A stretch of DNA of 64,000 bases from JAICNG01 sp035249985 (GTDB taxonomy: Bacteria > Gemmatimonadota > Gemmatimonadetes > Gemmatimonadales > Gemmatimonadaceae), in assembly GCA_035249985.1 (NCBI GenBank), contig DATFFP010000030.1, positions 29,617 to 93,616 of the forward strand. The letters are read 5' to 3'. Positions 61,342-64,000 of this stretch are shown piece after piece; position 1 is the first letter of the stretch, and every line of letters begins with the position of its first letter. A program made the translations under genes and the position numbers. The notes under the pieces were generated by a model. It had not been told where the DNA came from. It did not search any database and saw only the letters and a program-made list of their open reading frames with translations.

Positions 61342-62163
61342 TCATTCCTTCTTCTTGGTGATGAGCAGCATCGGATCCACGGCCGCACCGCCTTGACGGA
61401 CCTCGAAGTGAAGGTGCGGCGCCGTGGACTGACCAGTGTTTCCCGAGAGGGCGATCGCGCGGCCGGACGGAATCTTCTCCCCCTGCTTCACGAGAATCTG
61501 GCTCGCGTGGGCGTAGAGCGTTTCATACCCATCGCGGTGCTCGAGTCTCACGAACTTGCCGTATTTCGCATCGTCCCCCACTTCGACGACTGTCCCACCT
61601 CCAGCGGCACGGATGGGCGTACCAACGGGCACGGCGACGTCGAGACCTGGATGTGGACCGCTGTAGTCGGTCGAGTCGGCGCTTCCGCGTGTCACGTATC
61701 CCTCGACTTCGAGCGGCCAGAGTGAGGGAAGCGTGGGTGTCGCGGTGTCGGGTCTTGGCGGTGGCGGTGGCGGTGCGGTCACGACGGGCTCTTTGACGGC
61801 AGCGACTGGGCCGCTTGCGCCCATCATGGTTTGGACCTGGAGAAAGCGCCGCTCCATTTCCGCGAGTCGGGCCTGCAGGGTGTCGAGCTGCTGCACTTCC
61901 TTCGTGAGTATCGTAACGCGACCGGTGAGGAACGGAACGCGGGCCGCCTGGGCAGCGAGATACACCCAGCTGATCGTGCCCACGGTGAGTAGTGCGCCGC
62001 CCACGTACAGCGCCATGCGCAGGAGGCGGACCTGGCGCTGTGTGAAGATGATGGTTCGGTTGGCGAGGCCGGATTCGCGTTGCACCTGGATGATCATCGA
62101 TCCAGCGTGCGGCGTGTAGATGTTGCCGTAGCCTTGGCTTCTGGAGTGTGTTGGGTCCGTCAT
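61342..62163 (-). CDS. M23 family metallopeptidase (LytM/LmdC-like), membrane anchored
   Basis: 273 residues. One membrane segment near residue 55 (MALYVGGALLTVGTISWVYL), a coiled-coil stretch (VTILTKEVQQLDTLQARLAE), a Pro-rich linker and the M23 domain: HPGLDVAVPVGTPIRAAGGG with the first His-Asp zinc pair, and HLHFEVRQGG at the end. Endopeptidase of peptidoglycan cross-links. Bactofilin-M23 pairs occur in several bacteria and shape the cell. It overlaps parB by 4 nt (ATGA). Confidence 0.93.
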   Translation of the reverse strand: MTDPTHSRSQGYGNIYTPHAGSMIIQVQRESGLANRTIIFTQRQVRLLRMALYVGGALLTVGTISWVYLAAQAARVPFLTGRVTILTKEVQQLDTLQARLAEMERRFLQVQTMMGASGPVAAVKEPVVTAPPPPPPRPDTATPTLPSLWPLEVEGYVTRGSADSTDYSGPHPGLDVAVPVGTPIRAAGGGTVVEVGDDAKYGKFVRLEHRDGYETLYAHASQILVKQGEKIPSGRAIALSGNTGQSTAPHLHFEVRQGGAAVDPMLLITKKKE

Positions 62164-63050
62164 GTCATGTCGCGTCGTGAGCCGAGGATGAGATCGAGCA
62201 GTCGTTCGAGGTCATCTGCGGAGTAAAACGATATCGCAATACTGCCGCGATAGTCTCGCGACACTGTTACGGCGATGTCGGTCTGAAGGTGTTTGCGAAG
62301 CTGGTCCTCGAGGCGCTGAATCTCGGAGTAGCTGCGATTCTGAGTCTTGACGATAGGGTGTCGCTTCTCGGGTCGAGCTCGTCGCGCGCGCGACTCGAGG
62401 TCGCGCACCGAGAGACCTTTGGTGACAGCTTCTCGTGCGAGGTCGGTGATGGCTCGCTCGTCTTCGAAGGCCAGGAGCGCGCGGGCATGTCCAAGTGTCA
62501 GGTCGCCTTGCTGCACCATGGTTCGCACGGCTGCGGGTAGCTGGAGTACCCGGAGCGTGTTGGCAATCGTGGTGCGATCCTTTCCGATTATCTCGGCGAC
62601 CCGTTGCTGGGTGAGCCCGAATTCCTCGATCAGGCGCTGGTAGCCTTCGGCCTCCTCCACCGCGTTCAGATCGGTGCGCTGGAGGTTCTCGACGAGCGCG
62701 AGGGTGAGGAGCGTGCGATCATCGATGTCGCGAACGACGACTGGAATGTCGGTCCACCCGAGCTGAGTGGCAGCGCGTAGTCGGCGCTCGCCGGCAATGA
62801 GCTCGTAGCCGCCGTCGGCGCCGGGCCGAACCACCACCGGCTGCAGGAGGCCGTTGGCCTGAAGGCTGGCCTGGAGCTCCGCCAGATCTCCGGGTCGAAA
62901 CTCCTTTCGTGGCTGATAGGGGTTCGCGCGGATCTGCGCGATGGGGACGTGCTGAACTGCCCGGCGCTCAGCGCTCGTGGGCGTAGTGGTGCTACTGGTG
63001 ATGAGGGCCTCGAGCCCGCGGCCGAGTCGGCGTGGCTTATCGACGGACAT
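62160..63050 (-). CDS. parB: Chromosome partitioning protein ParB (Spo0J)
   Basis: 296 residues from ATG 63050 (MSVDKPRRLGRGLEALI). An in-frame start at 63170 would overlap parA. CTP/parS-binding region: VPIAQIRANPYQPRKEF, GERRLRAATQLGWTDIPV, then the HTH QQRVAEIIGKDRTTIANTLRVL and the C-terminal dimerisation part. No strong ribosome site precedes the ATG. It loads on parS near the origin; no unambiguous parS (TGTTTCACGTGAAACA) was seen in this window. Confidence 0.96.
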   Translation of the reverse strand: MSVDKPRRLGRGLEALITSSTTTPTSAERRAVQHVPIAQIRANPYQPRKEFRPGDLAELQASLQANGLLQPVVVRPGADGGYELIAGERRLRAATQLGWTDIPVVVRDIDDRTLLTLALVENLQRTDLNAVEEAEGYQRLIEEFGLTQQRVAEIIGKDRTTIANTLRVLQLPAAVRTMVQQGDLTLGHARALLAFEDERAITDLAREAVTKGLSVRDLESRARRARPEKRHPIVKTQNRSYSEIQRLEDQLRKHLQTDIAVTVSRDYRGSIAISFYSADDLERLLDLILGSRRDMT

Positions 63051-63117
63051 GGGGGAGGGGCACGATGTGGATCCTCCGGCGTCCGTGTGCGGAACGGGGT
63101 CCGCGGACGCTTTCGGG

Positions 63118-63948
63118 CTAGGTACTGACGAGTGTTGGAACTGCGCCGTCACCCTCGCGCTCGGGGCCATCGCCCTGGCGTGCGGGTCGTTCGATGAGCT
63201 CCTTCGCGATCGACATATATGCCTGCGCGCCGATGGAGGCTACGTCGTAGAGCAGGATCGGCTTGCCGAAGCTCGGCGCCTCGGCCAGGCGGACATTCCT
63301 GGGAACGACCGTCTGGAAGACCTTTGGCCCGAAATACTCGCGGGCATCAGCCGCGACCTGGCGGGAGAGGTTGAGTCGAGCGTCGTACATGGTCAGGACG
63401 ACGCCTTCGATGGCGAGGTGCTCGTTGGGTCCGCGCTGAAGCAGGTGAACGGTGTTGAGCAGCTGGGAGATCCCCTCGAGCGCGTAGTACTCGCACTGGA
63501 GCGGGATGAGGATGGTGTCGGCCGCCACCAGCATGTTGACTGTGATCAGACCCAGCGAAGGCGGACAGTCGATGAGGATGAAATCGTACTGGTCCCGAAC
63601 CGGCTCGAGCGCCTCACGCATTGCCGACTCGCGCGAGCGATGCTCCACCAACTCAATCTCGGCACCGGCTAGATCAGGGGTTGCTGGGGCGACGTCGAGG
63701 TGAGCGAACTGCACTGCCTTGACGACGACGTCGCCAATGCGCGCCGCGCCAATGAGGGCGTCGTAAACGGTGAGGTTCATCTGCTCACGAGTGACGCCGA
63801 CCCCGCTGGTCGCATTGCCCTGCGGATCACCGTCGACGAGCAACGTTCTCTTCTCGGCTGCGGCCAGACTCGCAGCGAGATTGACGGCGGTGGTCGTCTT
63901 GCCTACCCCGCCCTTCTGGTTGGCGATTGCGATTACGCGACCCGTCAC
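63118..63948 (-). CDS. parA: Chromosome partitioning ATPase ParA (Soj)
   Basis: 276 residues with the deviant Walker A KGGVGKTTTA (residues 12-21) and Walker B FILIDCPPSLGLI, plus the switch LPLQ-like ILIPLQCEYYALEG. ParA forms a DNA-bound gradient that moves ParB-parS. The first gene of a minus-strand run with parB. The C-terminus carries an acidic tail (QGDGPEREGDGAVPTLVST). The 52 nt upstream to the window end contain a TATATT-like box but no gene. About 29 kb from dnaA. Confidence 0.97.
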   Translation of the reverse strand: MTGRVIAIANQKGGVGKTTTAVNLAASLAAAEKRTLLVDGDPQGNATSGVGVTREQMNLTVYDALIGAARIGDVVVKAVQFAHLDVAPATPDLAGAEIELVEHRSRESAMREALEPVRDQYDFILIDCPPSLGLITVNMLVAADTILIPLQCEYYALEGISQLLNTVHLLQRGPNEHLAIEGVVLTMYDARLNLSRQVAADAREYFGPKVFQTVVPRNVRLAEAPSFGKPILLYDVASIGAQAYMSIAKELIERPARQGDGPEREGDGAVPTLVST

Positions 63949-64000
63949 GCGAAGCCCCCCGTCGTTGACCTCAGGTTCGGTCGCGGAATATAACCCCCGC

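Overview
This window is high-GC bacterial chromosome. The gene content and dialect (origin-region genes, paired M16 peptidases, a GWxTD-domain lipoprotein, bactofilin next to an M23 peptidase, many lipoproteins, few strong Shine-Dalgarno sites) suggest a Gemmatimonadota-like organism. That placement is inference from gene content; no search was run. The window carries the dnaA-dnaN replication-origin region. I saw no insertion sequence, prophage, CRISPR array or tRNA.

Layout. 0-3.2 kb: tail of a CBS-domain protein, a penicillin-acylase-family hydrolase and a small membrane protein. 3.2-9.3 kb (minus): sulfatase, holA, a TPR/SPOR envelope protein and mutS. 9.4-11.6 kb (minus): ECF sigma factor, anti-sigma factor, Nudix hydrolase. 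11.6-20.4 kb: two M16 peptidase pairs flank a 6-pyruvoyl-tetrahydropterin-synthase/pterin-dehydratase pair and a TonB receptor. 20.4-27.8 kb: YdcF-like protein, TetR regulator, beta-CASP nuclease, class V aminotransferase, GNAT, upp, a DUF2225-like protein and a putative HExxH protease. 27.8-32.4 kb (minus): rpmH-rnpA-yidD-yidC-MBL-mnmE. 32.6-35.3 kb (plus): dnaA, putative origin, dnaN. 35.3-39.2 kb: two lipoproteins, rnpB with a clear promoter and terminator, an AraC-type regulator and pyrE. 39.2-46.4 kb: histidine kinase, Ser/Thr kinase, GWxTD lipoprotein, lytic transglycosylase, CTP-dependent lipid kinase-like protein. 46.4-53.6 kb: cold-shock gene, polA, type IV pilin with a putative sigma-54 promoter, UMF1-type MFS and lipoprotein genes. 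53-60.8 kb (minus): a BMP-type ABC transporter cluster interleaved with Nif3, MFS and Hsp20 genes. 60.9-64 kb (minus): parA-parB-M23-bactofilin, closed by a strong terminator.

The most unusual feature is a set of intergenic elements built from 7-bp repeats (GCGAACT, GAACGAG and CTGACCC types) that sit against stop codons. Three form long inverted repeats. In two of these (penicillin acylase, TonB receptor) the start codon lies in a loop of about 40 nt and the 3' arm is translated as part of the signal peptide. In the third, a 42-bp stem separates the sigma and anti-sigma genes. Other points to check are an RnpA frame with no canonical start codon for its conserved N-terminus, and a gradual GC trough centred on the origin.
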